A stretch of 64,000 nt of DNA from Paenacidovorax monticola (GCF_014489595.1 NZ_CP060790.1:1798001-1862000), one strand, 5' to 3'; positions 50,869 through 64,000 are shown, counted from the first letter of the stretch. The notes: generated by a model not told the origin, from the letters alone. Numbers and translations: made by a program.

Positions 50869-51765
50869 ATGACCTCTCCCAGCGTCTCCCTTACCGGCAG
50901 CATCGTCGCCCTCGTCACCCCCATGCACGAGGACGGCAGCGTGGACTACCCCACCCTGCGCAAACTGATCGACTGGCACATCGCCGAAGGTACGGACTGC
51001 ATCGGGGTCGTGGGCACCACGGGCGAATCGCCCACGGTGAACGTGGAAGAGCACTGCGAGATCATCCGCGTGGCCGTGGAACAGGCCGCCAAGCGCGTGC
51101 CCATCATGGCCGGCTGCGGCGCCAACTCCACGGCCGAAGCCATCGAACTGGCCCGGTTCGCCAAGAAGGTCGGGGCCGACAGCCAGCTGCAGGTCGTGCC
51201 CTACTACAACAAGCCCACGCAAGAGGGCCAGTACCAGCACTTCAAGGCCATTGCCGAAGCCGTGGGCGATCTGCCCACCATCCTGTACAACGTGCCCGGC
51301 CGCTCGGTCGCCGATATGCAGCACGACACCGTGCTGCGCCTGGCCCAGGTGCCCGGCATCATCGGCATCAAGGAAGCCACGGGCAACATCGAGCGCGCGC
51401 AGTGGCTGATCCGCGACGTGCCCAAGGGCTTCGCCGTGTATTCGGGGGACGACCCCACGGCCGTGGCCCTGATGCTGTGCGGCGGCCATGGCAACGTGAG
51501 CGTGACGGCCAACGTCGCTCCGCGCCTCATGCACGAGCTGTGCAAGGCGGCGCTGGCCGGCGACGTGCGCCGCGCCATGGAAATCCAGTTCCAGCTGATG
51601 CCCGTGCACAAGCAGCTGTTCGTGGAAGCCAACCCCATCCCCGTGAAGTGGGCCATGGCCCGCATGGGCCTGTGTGGCGGCGCCATGCGCCTGCCCATGA
51701 CCCCCCTGAGCCCCGCCAACGAACCCGTGGTCGAAGGCGCCCTGCGGGCGAGCGGCCTGCTTTGA
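50869..51765 (+). CDS. dapA: 4-hydroxy-tetrahydrodipicolinate synthase
   Basis: 298 residues. Family motifs: [32 protein letters not shown] (catalytic Tyr region) and GIKEATGN with the Schiff-base Lys. It condenses pyruvate with aspartate semialdehyde in lysine and cell-wall precursor synthesis. It is followed 46 bases later by bamC, a linkage also seen in E. coli (dapA-nlpB). Confidence 0.96.
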   Translation: MTSPSVSLTGSIVALVTPMHEDGSVDYPTLRKLIDWHIAEGTDCIGVVGTTGESPTVNVEEHCEIIRVAVEQAAKRVPIMAGCGANSTAEAIELARFAKKVGADSQLQVVPYYNKPTQEGQYQHFKAIAEAVGDLPTILYNVPGRSVADMQHDTVLRLAQVPGIIGIKEATGNIERAQWLIRDVPKGFAVYSGDDPTAVALMLCGGHGNVSVTANVAPRLMHELCKAALAGDVRRAMEIQFQLMPVHKQLFVEANPIPVKWAMARMGLCGGAMRLPMTPLSPANEPVVEGALRASGLL

Positions 51766-51811
51766 TCCGCGGCGCCGCCGCATCCGCATCCAGACAACCG
51801 AGGACTACCGC

Positions 51812-52903
51812 GTGAACGCAACTACCCGTGTGGGCCTGCTGGGCCTGGCCCTGGCCCTGTCCGCCTGCTCCACCCTGGAAGGCGACAAGATCGACTACAA
51901 GAGCGCCACCAAGGGCTCCACGCTGGAGGTCCCGCCCGACCTGACCCAGCTCTCGCGCGACTCGCGCTACACCGCCCCCGGTGGCGTGGTGTCAGCGGCC
52001 GCCTTCCAGGCCGGCCAGGCCGCACGCCCCTCGCCCACCTCCACGGCCGCCGCCGTGTCGATGGGCGACGTGCGCATCGAGCGCGACGGCAACCAGCGCT
52101 GGCTGGTCGTGAAGCGCCCCAGCGAGGCGCTGTGGGACCCCGTGCGCGAGTTCTGGCTCGAGAACGGCTTCACGCTCGCGCAGGAACAGGTCAAGCTCGG
52201 CATCATGGAGACCGACTGGGCCGAGAACCGCGCCAAGCTGCCGCAGGACATCATCCGCTCCACGCTGGGCAAGGTGTTCGAGTCGCTCTACTCCACGGGT
52301 GAGCGCGACAAGTTCCGCACCCGCCTGGAGCGCGATGCCAACGGCAACACCGAGATCTACATCAGCCACCGCGGCATGATCGAGGTCTACGCCAGCGCCC
52401 AGAAGGACAGCACCATCTGGCAGCCCCGCCCCGTCGACCCCGAGCTGGAAACCGAATTCCTGCGCCGCCTCATGGTCAAGCTGGGCGTGAGCCAGGAGGA
52501 GTCCAAGGCCGTCGCCGGTGCACCGCTGCAGCGTCCCGCCTCGGCCCGCGTGGCCACGGTGAACAATGCGCCCGCCATCGAGATGGACGAAGGCTTCGAT
52601 CGTGCATGGCGCCGCGTGGGCCTGGCACTGGACCGTACGGGCTTCACGGTGGAAGACCGCGACCGCAGCCAGGGCCTGTATTTCGTGCGCTATGTGGAAC
52701 CCAACGCCGACAAGAAGGAGCCCGGCTTCTTCGGCAAGCTGTTCAGCGGCTCCACGCCCGCCACGCCGCCGCTCAAGTACCGTGTGCTGGTGCGCGGCGA
52801 AGGCGGCAGGTCCACGGTGTCGGTGCAGAATGCCGCCGGCGCCCCCGACTCGTCCGCCAATGCCGCACGCATCGTGCGGGTGCTGGCAGACGACCTGAAG
52901 TAA
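51812..52903 (+). CDS. bamC: Outer membrane assembly lipoprotein BamC
   Basis: 363 residues. GTG start at 51812. A lipoprotein signal ends at Cys19 (LALALSAC). The N-terminal unstructured part (LEVPPDLTQLSRDSRY) binds BamD in characterised homologues. Two helix-grip domains follow, e.g. WLVVKRPSEALWDPVREFW, and EGFDRAWRRVGLALDRTGFTV-type text. It is a component of the beta-barrel assembly complex. The downstream dapA-bamC unit ends at a strong terminator. Confidence 0.93.
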   Translation: MNATTRVGLLGLALALSACSTLEGDKIDYKSATKGSTLEVPPDLTQLSRDSRYTAPGGVVSAAAFQAGQAARPSPTSTAAAVSMGDVRIERDGNQRWLVVKRPSEALWDPVREFWLENGFTLAQEQVKLGIMETDWAENRAKLPQDIIRSTLGKVFESLYSTGERDKFRTRLERDANGNTEIYISHRGMIEVYASAQKDSTIWQPRPVDPELETEFLRRLMVKLGVSQEESKAVAGAPLQRPASARVATVNNAPAIEMDEGFDRAWRRVGLALDRTGFTVEDRDRSQGLYFVRYVEPNADKKEPGFFGKLFSGSTPATPPLKYRVLVRGEGGRSTVSVQNAAGAPDSSANAARIVRVLADDLK

Positions 52904-52971
52904 GCCTGGAGAGCGCCCAGCCCGGCAGGGCCATACCAGCCAGCTGCTGGCAATACACCCAAGAAAATCCC

Positions 52972-53016
52972 CCAAAGAAAAAGCCCCGATCAATCCGATC
53001 GGGGCTTTTTCTTTGG
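52972..53016. terminator. Perfect 20-bp stem bidirectional terminator
   Basis: Arms 52972-52991 and 52997-53016 are exact reverse complements around AATCC. The core is GCCCCGATC/GATCGGGGC, flanked by A-rich and T-rich arms. It separates convergent bamC and the 86-residue lipoprotein. Confidence 0.9.
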
Positions 53017-53061
53017 TTCGCCAACACAGCCCGCAACGCGGGCGGTGTCCTCGTACCAGGC

Positions 53062-53322
53062 TTACTTGGCGGCGGAAGCAGCGCCAGCAGCAGCTGCGGC
53101 GGCAGCGTCAGCAGCAGCCTTGGCGGCGTCGGCGGCAGCGTCAGCAGCGGCGGGAGCGGCAGCGGAAGCAGCGTCAGCAGCGGGGGCGGCAGCCGGAGCA
53201 GCGGCAGGAGCGGGAGCTTCCACGGGAGCGGGAGCCGGTGCGGGAGCGGGTTCTTCCTTCTTACCGCAAGCGGCGAGAGCGGCGGCGGCGATCAGGGTTG
53301 CCAGAACGAGGGAGTTCTTCAT
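53062..53322 (-). CDS. Small Ala/Pro-rich lipoprotein
   Basis: 86 residues. A lipoprotein signal ends at Cys19 (AAALAACGKKEE). The mature part is almost only Ala, Pro and Asp: first a Pro-Ala repeat (PAPAPAPVEAPAPA), then an Ala-Asp repeat (AADAAADAAKAAADAA) likely to form a helix. It resembles a periplasmic spacer or Lpp-like structural peptide, but no family is assigned. It has a clear TATAAT-containing promoter with tandem repeats upstream. Confidence 0.75.
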   Translation of the reverse strand: MKNSLVLATLIAAAALAACGKKEEPAPAPAPAPVEAPAPAAAPAAAPAADAASAAAPAAADAAADAAKAAADAAAAAAAGAASAAK

Positions 53323-53434
53323 TTCAGTTTCCTAGTTGGACAGACAGAATCTGGATATGCCACAACGGCCCGCCTATTCGGCCACAGTCGCTCTGGCAGA
53401 GTCGCGATGGATGCGATTTTTGACTCAGAGCGAA

Positions 53435-53473
53435 ATTATATGGAGATTTCGTCAATACTGACTAACACTGACG
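53435..53473 (-). promoter_or_regulatory. Lipoprotein promoter: TATAAT with two 10-base direct repeats at -35
   Basis: On the minus strand, a perfect TATAAT (53435-53440) lacks a -35 hexamer. In its place lie two direct repeats, read on the plus strand as AATACTGACT (53454-53463) and AACACTGACG (53464-53473). A ten-base period is typical of activator sites bound on one face of the helix. The transcript would have a leader of about 105 bases. Confidence 0.5.
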
Positions 53474-53552
53474 TTCGATCTCACGCTCTAAAACATTCTT
53501 TTGCATTGCATTCCCCCCGCGAAAGGGCCGCGCAAACACGGCCCACGACCGC

Positions 53553-54062
53553 CTACAGACCCAGGGTGGTCGCGGGAAAGCCCGGCGAGCTCTTGCGCAA
53601 CAGCCACTCGTCCAGGGTCTCGCGCAGCAGCACGCGCCGCTCGGGCTCCGCCCCCGACACCCCCACGCAGCGCTCGGGGTCCAGGCGCTGCAGCACCCAC
53701 GCAGGCGCCCACAGCACGCTGGGAATGTCCAGCGGATCGGCCGACGCGCTGCGCCGGCAGGTGACGATATGGTCCCAGGTGCCGCGCCAGCGCACGAAGC
53801 GCGGATGCCGCCGCACGATCTCGTCGTAGGTGCGCGCGAGCAGCGTGATCTTGCGCCCGCTGCGGGCCCAGCCCTGCAGGGACTCGATCACCGCGCGCTC
53901 ACCCAGGGGCCAGTCGTGGAAGTCAGCATCGCTCAGCACCAGTTCCTGCCAGCCCTCGCGCGCGGCGCAGGCCAGCGCATCGCGCACCCGTTGCTGGAAG
54001 TCCTCGCGCCCGGCGAAGCGCCCCGCCGGGAGTGCCGGTGCAAAAGCGGTGCTCTCGTCCAT
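53553..54062 (-). CDS. Conserved hypothetical protein
   Basis: 169 residues, soluble, no signal peptide. Segments REDFQQRVRDALACAAREGWQELVLSDADFHDWPLGERAVIESLQGW-like and WDHIVTCRRSASADPLDIPSVLWAP look conserved in character (acidic patch, aromatic pairs) and suggest a nucleotide- or phosphate-handling fold, but I cannot name the family. ATG 54062 is chosen; the frame is open upstream. It lies 28 bases downstream of roxA on the same strand, so it may be co-transcribed. Confidence 0.75.
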   Translation of the reverse strand: MDESTAFAPALPAGRFAGREDFQQRVRDALACAAREGWQELVLSDADFHDWPLGERAVIESLQGWARSGRKITLLARTYDEIVRRHPRFVRWRGTWDHIVTCRRSASADPLDIPSVLWAPAWVLQRLDPERCVGVSGAEPERRVLLRETLDEWLLRKSSPGFPATTLGL

Positions 54063-54090
54063 GGTGCCTGCTCCTTGCCGGCCGCGGCCT

Positions 54091-55212
54091 TCAGGTCCGG
54101 GGATGGGCCCAGCCGGCCTCACACCAGGAGGCGATCAGCTCCAGCGCATCGTCGCTGGCACGGGCCAGATCGGCCGGCTGCAGCGCACGCTGGTCCGCCA
54201 GGCGACGCATGAGCGTTGCGTCGCGGCCCGCTGCGCGGTAGCTGTCGCCGTTGATGAAGACATGCTTGTCGTCGTACATCATGCGAGTGCGCCGGTCCAG
54301 CGCGACGCCCTCGATCATGCCGCCCTGCCCCCCGGGCTCGAACCATACGCTGGGCTTGGGCTCCGTGAGGTATTCGCCCAGCGCGCGCTCCAGCGCCAGC
54401 GGCTCGGCCAGGGCCCGCTGCAGCGCATCGCGCGCGAAGTCCTGCAGCGCCGCAGGGATTGCGCCGGGCTGCGCCACCGCGGGCTGCCGCGGGTCGCGGT
54501 ACAGCACGGGCACCTCGGCCTCGTCCGCTTCGTCGGACAGGTGCAGCAGCAATTCCCGCGCCATCTCCGCACGCGCCGGCGAGCGGAAGCCGATCGAGTA
54601 GGTCATACATTCGCCCTCGGCGATCCCGTCATGGGCGTAGCGCGGGGGCAGATAAAGCATGTCGCCAGGCTCAAGCACGAACTCCTCCTCGGGCTCGAAC
54701 TCGGCCAGGATCTTGAGCGGCACGTCCTCCTGCAGCGACAGGTTCTTCTGCCGGCCGATGCGCCAGCGCCGGCGGCCATGGGCCTGCAGCAGGAACACGT
54801 CGTAGCTGTCGAAGTGCGGCCCCACGCCCCCGCCGTCGGTGGCATAGCTGATCATGAGGTCGTCGAGCCGCGCCTCGGGCACGAAGCGGAACTGCTGCAT
54901 GAGGGCATGCACGGCCTCGTCATGCAGGTCCACGCCTTGCACGAGCAGGGTCCATCGCGGCGTCTGCAGCGCCGGCAGCGCGCGGCGCGCGAACGGGCCA
55001 TGGCGCAGCTTCCAGCCCCGCTCCTGGTGCTGGATCAGGCGCGACTCCACCCCTTCCTGCGCTGCCAGCGCGAACAGTTCGGAACGCAGCACGGGCGGCG
55101 TGAACCCCGGAATGGCCTGGCGCACCAGCAGGGGCTTCTTGTGCCAATGGCGTTGCATGAACTGCGCGGGCGTGAGTCCGCCCAGCAGCGAAAGGGGTTG
55201 GTCGATATTCAT
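54091..55212 (-). CDS. roxA: Ribosomal protein arginine hydroxylase RoxA-like (JmjC/cupin 4)
   Basis: 373 residues, close to E. coli YcfD. N-terminal PAQFMQRHWHKKPLLVRQA is diagnostic. The 2-oxoglutarate/iron site is HFDSYDVFLLQAHGRRRW with His and Asp ligands, followed by PGDMLYLPPRYAHDGIA with the distal His. The C-terminal winged-helix part is present. In E. coli the enzyme hydroxylates Arg81 of ribosomal protein L16. ATG 55212 (MNIDQPLSLLGG) is preferred over 55230. Confidence 0.92.
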   Translation of the reverse strand: MNIDQPLSLLGGLTPAQFMQRHWHKKPLLVRQAIPGFTPPVLRSELFALAAQEGVESRLIQHQERGWKLRHGPFARRALPALQTPRWTLLVQGVDLHDEAVHALMQQFRFVPEARLDDLMISYATDGGGVGPHFDSYDVFLLQAHGRRRWRIGRQKNLSLQEDVPLKILAEFEPEEEFVLEPGDMLYLPPRYAHDGIAEGECMTYSIGFRSPARAEMARELLLHLSDEADEAEVPVLYRDPRQPAVAQPGAIPAALQDFARDALQRALAEPLALERALGEYLTEPKPSVWFEPGGQGGMIEGVALDRRTRMMYDDKHVFINGDSYRAAGRDATLMRRLADQRALQPADLARASDDALELIASWCEAGWAHPRT

Positions 55213-55263
55213 GGAATCGTTCTCGCCCATGCCGGGCGCGGGTCAAGCTGCGACAATTCTCCT

Positions 55264-55788
55264 ATGGAAATCACCCAACAATGCGTGGTCGCTTTGACCT
55301 GGATCTTGAAAGACACCCTGGGCGACGAACTGGACGTGCTCGATGAGCCCGTGGAGTTCCTCGTGGGAGGAAGCGACCTGCTCGCCCGCATCGAGGAGGC
55401 GCTGCAGGGGCACGGCGCGGGAGCCACCCTGTCGCTGCACCTGGAGCCCGAGGACGCCTTCGGCGACTACCAGGAGCAGTTGCTGTTCCTGGAGCCGCGC
55501 TCGCTCTTCCCCGACGACCTGGAGGAAGGCATGACGTTCGAGGGCAGCGCCCTTCCCGCCGGCTGCAGCCCCAGCGCCCCGCGCGACGCGCTGTACACGG
55601 TCACCGAAATCTATCCCGAGCATGTGGTGCTCGACGGCAACCACCCCCTGGCCGGCATCGCCCTGCGGCTGCAACTCACCGTGCAGGGCGTGCGCGAGGC
55701 GACCGAGGAAGAAATCGGCCGCGGCAGTGCCGGCACAGGATTCTTCCGCATCCAGCCGCCTCCCTCAGGCAACACCCTGTTGCACTGA
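55264..55788 (+). CDS. slyD: FKBP-type peptidyl-prolyl isomerase, SlyD-like
   Basis: 174 residues. The FKBP core is split by an insert-in-flap domain (EDAFGDYQEQLLFLEPRSLFPDDLEEGMTF-like text), the SlyD arrangement. It starts MEITQQCVVALTW and ends with a short tail without the His-rich metal-binding extension of E. coli SlyD. Acts as a cytoplasmic folding helper. It is divergent from roxA by 51 bases. Confidence 0.88.
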   Translation: MEITQQCVVALTWILKDTLGDELDVLDEPVEFLVGGSDLLARIEEALQGHGAGATLSLHLEPEDAFGDYQEQLLFLEPRSLFPDDLEEGMTFEGSALPAGCSPSAPRDALYTVTEIYPEHVVLDGNHPLAGIALRLQLTVQGVREATEEEIGRGSAGTGFFRIQPPPSGNTLLH

Positions 55789-55814
55789 GGGCGCCGGGCC
55801 AACGCCTTTCACGT

Positions 55815-56330
55815 TCACATACGCGAGATCTGGCCGTTGTACAGGCGCACGCGCTCGCCGATGCGCAGGTCGCCCGGCGAGCTCACGTCATAGGCGCGCA
55901 TGCCGCCCTGGTCCAACTGGATCGTGATGCGGTAGGTCTGGGCATAGCCCTGGTTGTTGCGCCCTTCGATGGCGTTGCCGGCCACCGCGCCACCGATGAC
56001 CCCGACGGCCGTGGCCGCAGCCCGGCCGCTGCCCTTGCCCACCTGGTTGCCCAGCAGGCCGCCCACGACGGCGCCCAACACGGCGCCACCGCCCGAGGTC
56101 TGCCCGCCCGAGGACACCTGCAGGGCCTCGATGTTGGCCACGCGGCCATACTCGGTGCCCACCGGCGCCTGGTAGGCCGGATAGCCTGCCTGAGGCTGCG
56201 AATAGACGGGGGCCTGCTGGTAGCCCGGCTGGTACGCGGGCTGATGCCGGGGATACGGCGCACAGGCAGCCAGCGAGCCCGCCAGCACGACGCCGGCCAC
56301 GGTAGCTACGCTGCGATGGGTGGTGAACAT
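55815..56330 (-). CDS. Glycine-zipper 2TM outer membrane lipoprotein (SlyB/OsmB-like)
   Basis: 171 residues. A lipoprotein signal ends at Cys23 (LAGSLAACAP). A Pro/Gln/Tyr-rich stretch (about 25-65) precedes the glycine-zipper hairpin AVLGAVVGGLLGNQVGKGSGR and AVGVIGGAVAGNAIEGR (each under the Rick_17kDa_Anti/2TM fold). The C-terminal part, YRITIQLDQGGMRAYDV, resembles SlyB. Localised to the outer membrane; envelope integrity role inferred from the family. Confidence 0.88.
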   Translation of the reverse strand: MFTTHRSVATVAGVVLAGSLAACAPYPRHQPAYQPGYQQAPVYSQPQAGYPAYQAPVGTEYGRVANIEALQVSSGGQTSGGGAVLGAVVGGLLGNQVGKGSGRAAATAVGVIGGAVAGNAIEGRNNQGYAQTYRITIQLDQGGMRAYDVSSPGDLRIGERVRLYNGQISRM

Positions 56331-56492
56331 GACAAATCTCCTTGGTCTCCAGCCCGCCGCGACATGCGAAGGGCTGCATGTTGGTTGTGATTGGAGCACC
56401 GCGCCGATGTTCCGCTCGCCGGGCAGAGGCGGCGCTCCGGGTCGGACGGAAGCCCGCCCCGAAGTCAGCCTGCGCCTACAAGCGCCATGGTC

Positions 56493-56939
56493 TCAGGCCT
56501 TGCCGGTGGAACCGTAACCGTTCTCTCCGCGCTGCGTGGCCGGGAACTCCTGCACCACGTTGAACTGCGCCTGCACCACGGGCACGATGACGAGCTGCGC
56601 CAGCCGCTCCATGGGCTGCAGTGTGAAGGCCGTGTCGCTGCGGTTCCAGGCGCTCACCATGAGCTGCCCCTGGTAATCGCTGTCGATCAGGCCCACGAGG
56701 TTGCCCAGCACGATGCCGTGCTTGTGGCCCAGCCCCGAGCGGGGCAGGATCATCGCGGCATAGCCGGGGTCCTTCAGGTAGATGGCGATGCCGGTGGGCA
56801 CGAGCTGCCAGGCATTGGGCTCGAGCGTGAGCGGCGCATCCAGGCAGGCACGCAGATCGAGGCCGGCGCTGCCAGGCGTGGCATAGGTGGGCAACTGGTC
56901 GGCCATGCGGGCATCGAGGACCTTGACGTCAATTTTCAT
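56493..56939 (-). CDS. dut: dUTP diphosphatase
   Basis: 148 residues. Trimeric dUTPase motifs in order: [31 protein letters not shown], and C-terminal [12 protein letters not shown], which closes the active site (most members have FGSTG here). It removes dUTP and supplies dUMP. It is 73 bases after coaBC on the same strand, a linkage shared with E. coli (dfp-dut). Confidence 0.95.
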   Translation of the reverse strand: MKIDVKVLDARMADQLPTYATPGSAGLDLRACLDAPLTLEPNAWQLVPTGIAIYLKDPGYAAMILPRSGLGHKHGIVLGNLVGLIDSDYQGQLMVSAWNRSDTAFTLQPMERLAQLVIVPVVQAQFNVVQEFPATQRGENGYGSTGKA

Positions 56940-57012
56940 GGGATCTTTCACACGAACAAAACAGCGCCCTCGGCCAGCCGGCCGCGGGCACACAACATAA
57001 GAAGAGAGGCTT

Positions 57013-60006
<2,994 letters not shown>

Positions 60007-60021
60007 GTGAAGGAATCGGCC

Positions 60022-60879
60022 ATGAAACTCTGCGGCTTCGACATTGGTCTGGAACACCGCTTCTTCCTGATCGCAGGCCCCTGCGTGATCGAGTCCGAAC
60101 AGCTGCAGATGGACGTGGCCGGACAGCTCAAGGAAATCGCCGGCAGCCTGGGCGTGCCGTTCATCTTCAAGAGCAGCTTCGACAAGGCCAACCGCTCGTC
60201 CGGCACGAGCTTTCGCGGCCCTGGCCGCGAGAAGGGCCTCGAGATCCTTGCCAAGATCCGCCGCGAACTCGGCGTGCCCGTGCTCACGGATGTGCACACC
60301 GAGGACGACATCGCCGAGGCCGCCAAGGTGGTCGATGTGCTGCAGACCCCGGCCTTCCTGTGCCGCCAGACCGATTTCATCCGTGCGGTGGCGCAGTCGG
60401 GCAAGCCCGTGAACATCAAGAAGGGCCAGTTCCTCGCGCCGCACGACATGAAGAACGTGATCGACAAGGCCCGTGCCGCCGCGCGCGAGAAGGGCCTGCC
60501 CGAAGACAACTTCATGGCCTGCGAGCGCGGCGCGAGCTTCGGCTACAACAACCTCGTGTCCGACATGCGCGGCCTGGCCATCATGCGCGAGACAGGTGCC
60601 CCCGTGGTGTTCGACGCCACGCACAGCGTGCAGTTGCCCGGCGGCCAGGGCACGAGCAGCGGCGGCCAGCGCGAGATGGTGCCGGTGCTGGCGCGCGCGG
60701 CCGTGGCCGTGGGCGTGGCGGGCCTGTTCATGGAGACGCACCCCAACCCCGCTCAGGCCCTGTCCGACGGCCCCAACGCCGTGCCGCTCCAGCACATGAA
60801 GGCGCTGCTGGAGACCCTGGTCGCGCTCGACACGGTCACGAAGAAGAACGGATTCCTCGAAAACAACTTTGGAGCTTGA
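60022..60879 (+). CDS. kdsA: 3-deoxy-8-phosphooctulonate (KDO-8-P) synthase
   Basis: 285 residues. Motifs: [48 protein letters not shown], and [12 protein letters not shown]. Condenses arabinose-5-phosphate with PEP for the lipopolysaccharide core sugar KDO. ATG 60022 ([15 protein letters not shown]) is chosen over an upstream in-frame GTG/ATG option. Part of pyrG-kdsA-DUF1330-eno. Confidence 0.96.
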   Translation: MKLCGFDIGLEHRFFLIAGPCVIESEQLQMDVAGQLKEIAGSLGVPFIFKSSFDKANRSSGTSFRGPGREKGLEILAKIRRELGVPVLTDVHTEDDIAEAAKVVDVLQTPAFLCRQTDFIRAVAQSGKPVNIKKGQFLAPHDMKNVIDKARAAAREKGLPEDNFMACERGASFGYNNLVSDMRGLAIMRETGAPVVFDATHSVQLPGGQGTSSGGQREMVPVLARAAVAVGVAGLFMETHPNPAQALSDGPNAVPLQHMKALLETLVALDTVTKKNGFLENNFGA

Positions 60880-60880
60880 G

Positions 60881-61171
60881 ATGCCTGCTGGTTACATCAT
60901 TGCCTCGGTCAACGTCACCAATCCCACGCAGTACGAGGAATACCGCAAGTGGAGCACCGAGGCCATGCGCGTGCACGGCGCGGAGGTCTGTGTGCGCGGC
61001 GGCAAGGTCGAGGTGCTGGAAGGCGACTGGAACCCGGGCCGCACCGTGATCCTCAAGTTCCCCGACTTCGAGGCCGCCAAGGCCTTCCACGACTCCCCCG
61101 AGTACCGCAGGGCCCGCGCGGCACGCGAAGGCGCGGCCATCATGCGCATGGTCGTGGTCGAAGGCGCCTGA
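60881..61171 (+). CDS. DUF1330 family protein
   Basis: 96 residues with a dimeric alpha/beta-barrel (ferredoxin-like) fold by pattern: GYIIASVNVTNPTQYEEYRK, GGKVEVLEGDWNPGR, and FPDFEAAKAFHDSPEYRRAR. Starts one base after the kdsA stop. The biochemical role of DUF1330 is not established. The start is ATG after GGAGCTTGAG, which overlaps the end of kdsA. Confidence 0.9.
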   Translation: MPAGYIIASVNVTNPTQYEEYRKWSTEAMRVHGAEVCVRGGKVEVLEGDWNPGRTVILKFPDFEAAKAFHDSPEYRRARAAREGAAIMRMVVVEGA

Positions 61172-61241
61172 GGCCCCCATTTGCGCGCCATGCGGCCCCA
61201 GCCCCCTGCCCGCCTGGCCCTTGGGGCCTGGGCGCAGGGAC

Positions 61242-61264
61242 TTGTACACAATTTTTGTGCACAA
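61242..61264. promoter_or_regulatory. Paired 10-mers TTGTACACAA-TTT-TTGTGCACAA upstream of eno
   Basis: The second 10-mer is a perfect palindrome and the first differs by one base. Such TTGTnnACAA pairs resemble operators of FadR-type GntR regulators. It is in the 283-base gap between the DUF1330 gene and eno. No regulator gene is adjacent, so the link is speculative. Confidence 0.4.
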
Positions 61265-61335
61265 TGTGGCTGCGCAACCAGCCTCTTCCAGGCTGGCGTT
61301 GGGGCCCCATCCGCCCGCCGCGGCCATTCCACAAA

Positions 61336-62741
<1,406 letters not shown>

Positions 62742-62764
62742 CCTGAGCCCTCGCCGCGTCCTCC

Positions 62765-63052
62765 ATGGGTTCCCGCCTCGTTCCGCTGGTGCTGCTGGCC
62801 TTGCTGGTGGCCATCCACGCCCAGCTCTGGACGGGGCGCGGCAGCATCCAGCACGTGAATGAGATGCACCAGCGCATCGAGGCGCAGCAGGCCGCCAACG
62901 CCAAGGCCCGCCAGGACAACGACCGACTGACCTCCGAGGTCCAGGACCTCAAGGAGGGCCTGGACATGGTCGAGGAAAAGGCGCGCAGCGAACTGGGCAT
63001 GGTCCGGCAGGGCGAGATCTACGTGCATGTGACGCCCGCCGCGCGGCGCTGA
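62765..63052 (+). CDS. ftsB: Cell division protein FtsB
   Basis: 95 residues. One N-terminal transmembrane helix (VPLVLLALLVAIHAQLW) and a following coiled coil (VNEMHQRIEAQQAANAKARQ). The C-terminal EKARSELGMVRQGEIYVHV matches the family. Forms the FtsBLQ complex in the divisome. Its position after eno is diagnostic. Confidence 0.94.
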   Translation: MGSRLVPLVLLALLVAIHAQLWTGRGSIQHVNEMHQRIEAQQAANAKARQDNDRLTSEVQDLKEGLDMVEEKARSELGMVRQGEIYVHVTPAARR

Positions 63053-63056
63053 TCCC

Positions 63057-63470
63057 TTGCGGGCGGAACCCCTGGACGTCGCCCTCTTCGGCGGCACGGA
63101 TGCGGCCGAACTGGCCATGGCGCTGCAGCACCGCCTGGCGCCCGGCTTCCATCTGGCCTGCAACCCCCAACCCGAGCCCTGTGGCACACCGGCCGTGGTG
63201 CTGCTGCTGGGGGGATCTCCGGACGCCGCCACCTGGCGCGACCTGCTCGCGCAGGCTGGCTGGGGCTACCAGGTCCTGTATGGCGAAGGCCCCGCTCAGC
63301 GGCTCGACGCGGCCTTGCGCGCCCTGCACGTAGCGCTGCCGGCCGCCCTGCGCGAGGCGCCCGCCCCGCGCACCATCGATGCCCCCCAGCGCCTGCGCGC
63401 CTGGGCCTGCGAGAAATGCAGCGACCCGCAGTGCGAGCACAGGCTGTTCACCGCGCTGCGCGACCGATAA
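63057..63470 (+). CDS. Hypothetical protein with C-terminal Cys-rich motif
   Basis: 137 residues from a TTG start at 63057, 4 bases after the ftsB stop; the next ATG is at 63117 and would remove 20 residues. N-terminal DVALFGGTDAAELAMAL and VVLLLGGSPDAATWRDLLAQAG have Rossmann-like spacing. The C-terminus holds C118, C121, C126 and H128 (ACEKCSDPQCEHRL), a possible zinc site. No family recognised. It is probably co-transcribed with ftsB. Confidence 0.65.
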   Translation: MRAEPLDVALFGGTDAAELAMALQHRLAPGFHLACNPQPEPCGTPAVVLLLGGSPDAATWRDLLAQAGWGYQVLYGEGPAQRLDAALRALHVALPAALREAPAPRTIDAPQRLRAWACEKCSDPQCEHRLFTALRDR

Positions 63471-63480
63471 GAATGCCCCC

Positions 63481-63526
63481 GGCGCGCTTCCGGCAAGCGC
63501 CAGAAGCTATCAAAAAAGAAGCAACG

Positions 63527-63533
<7 letters not shown>
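63481..63533 (-). repeat. Comamonadaceae-type intergenic repeat, reverse copy
   Basis: On the minus strand CTTCTTTTTTGATAGC is followed by GCGCTT and AAGCGC arms around GCCGG. It fills the gap between the convergent 137-residue gene and the ABC ATPase and overlaps the ATPase stop. Confidence 0.55.

Positions 63534-64000
<467 letters not shown>

Overview
The window is GC-rich DNA of a betaproteobacterium, most likely family Comamonadaceae (Acidovorax/Alicycliphilus-like). The evidence is the gene content and order (mdh-tam-CoA-ester lyase-acnB divergent from GntR-sdhCDAB-sdhE-gltA; parE-parC; coaBC-dut; pyrG-kdsA-eno-ftsB), a Bug-type tripartite tricarboxylate receptor, and short intergenic repeats with a family-typical look. 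This is taxonomic inference from gene content; no rRNA or tRNA gene was seen. No gene-free stretch exceeds 300 bases.

Layout. 1-3.8 kb: end of a U32 peptidase-like gene, a small membrane protein divergent from an XRE/MmyB regulator, and a GlxA-type regulator divergent from a DJ-1/PfpI lipoprotein. 3.8-16.2 kb: a central-metabolism block. On the minus strand are mdh, tam, a CitE-like lyase, an exported protein and acnB; on the plus strand are a GntR regulator, sdhC-D-A-B, sdhE and gltA. 16.2-21.3 kb: formaldehyde detoxification (adhC/frmA, fghA) beside a GlxA-type regulator, then a lipid A phosphoethanolamine transferase with a PmrA-like box. 21.3-27.3 kb: an IclR-controlled catabolic operon (acyl-CoA ligase, citryl-CoA lyase-like protein, an unrecognised internally duplicated protein, SDR, Bug receptor). 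27.3-29.0 kb: a PA0069-type radical SAM gene with a LexA box, and rnk. 29-34 kb: a TetR-controlled EmrAB/NodT efflux operon. 34-40.4 kb: acyltransferase, alpha-E and ATP-grasp proteins, comEC. 40.4-48 kb: RidA, a chemoreceptor, parC, a lytic transglycosylase, parE. 48-64 kb: MFS carrier, SDR, methyltransferase, dapA-bamC, small lipoproteins, roxA, slyD, dut, coaBC, pyrG, kdsA, eno, ftsB and the start of an amino-acid ABC ATPase.

The strongest global observation is technical. Eleven genes carry thirteen one-base deletions, all in G or C runs and all repaired by adding one base. They include gltA and coaBC, which are hard to lose. This looks like homopolymer under-calling, not gene decay. Frameshifted genes are typed pseudogene because they are broken as read, but most are probably intact in the organism.

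The best candidate for undescribed biology is the 22-26 kb operon, especially the 269-residue protein at 23225-24034. It is a clean tandem duplication of a domain of about 110 residues that I do not recognise, encoded next to a stand-alone citryl-CoA lyase-like protein.
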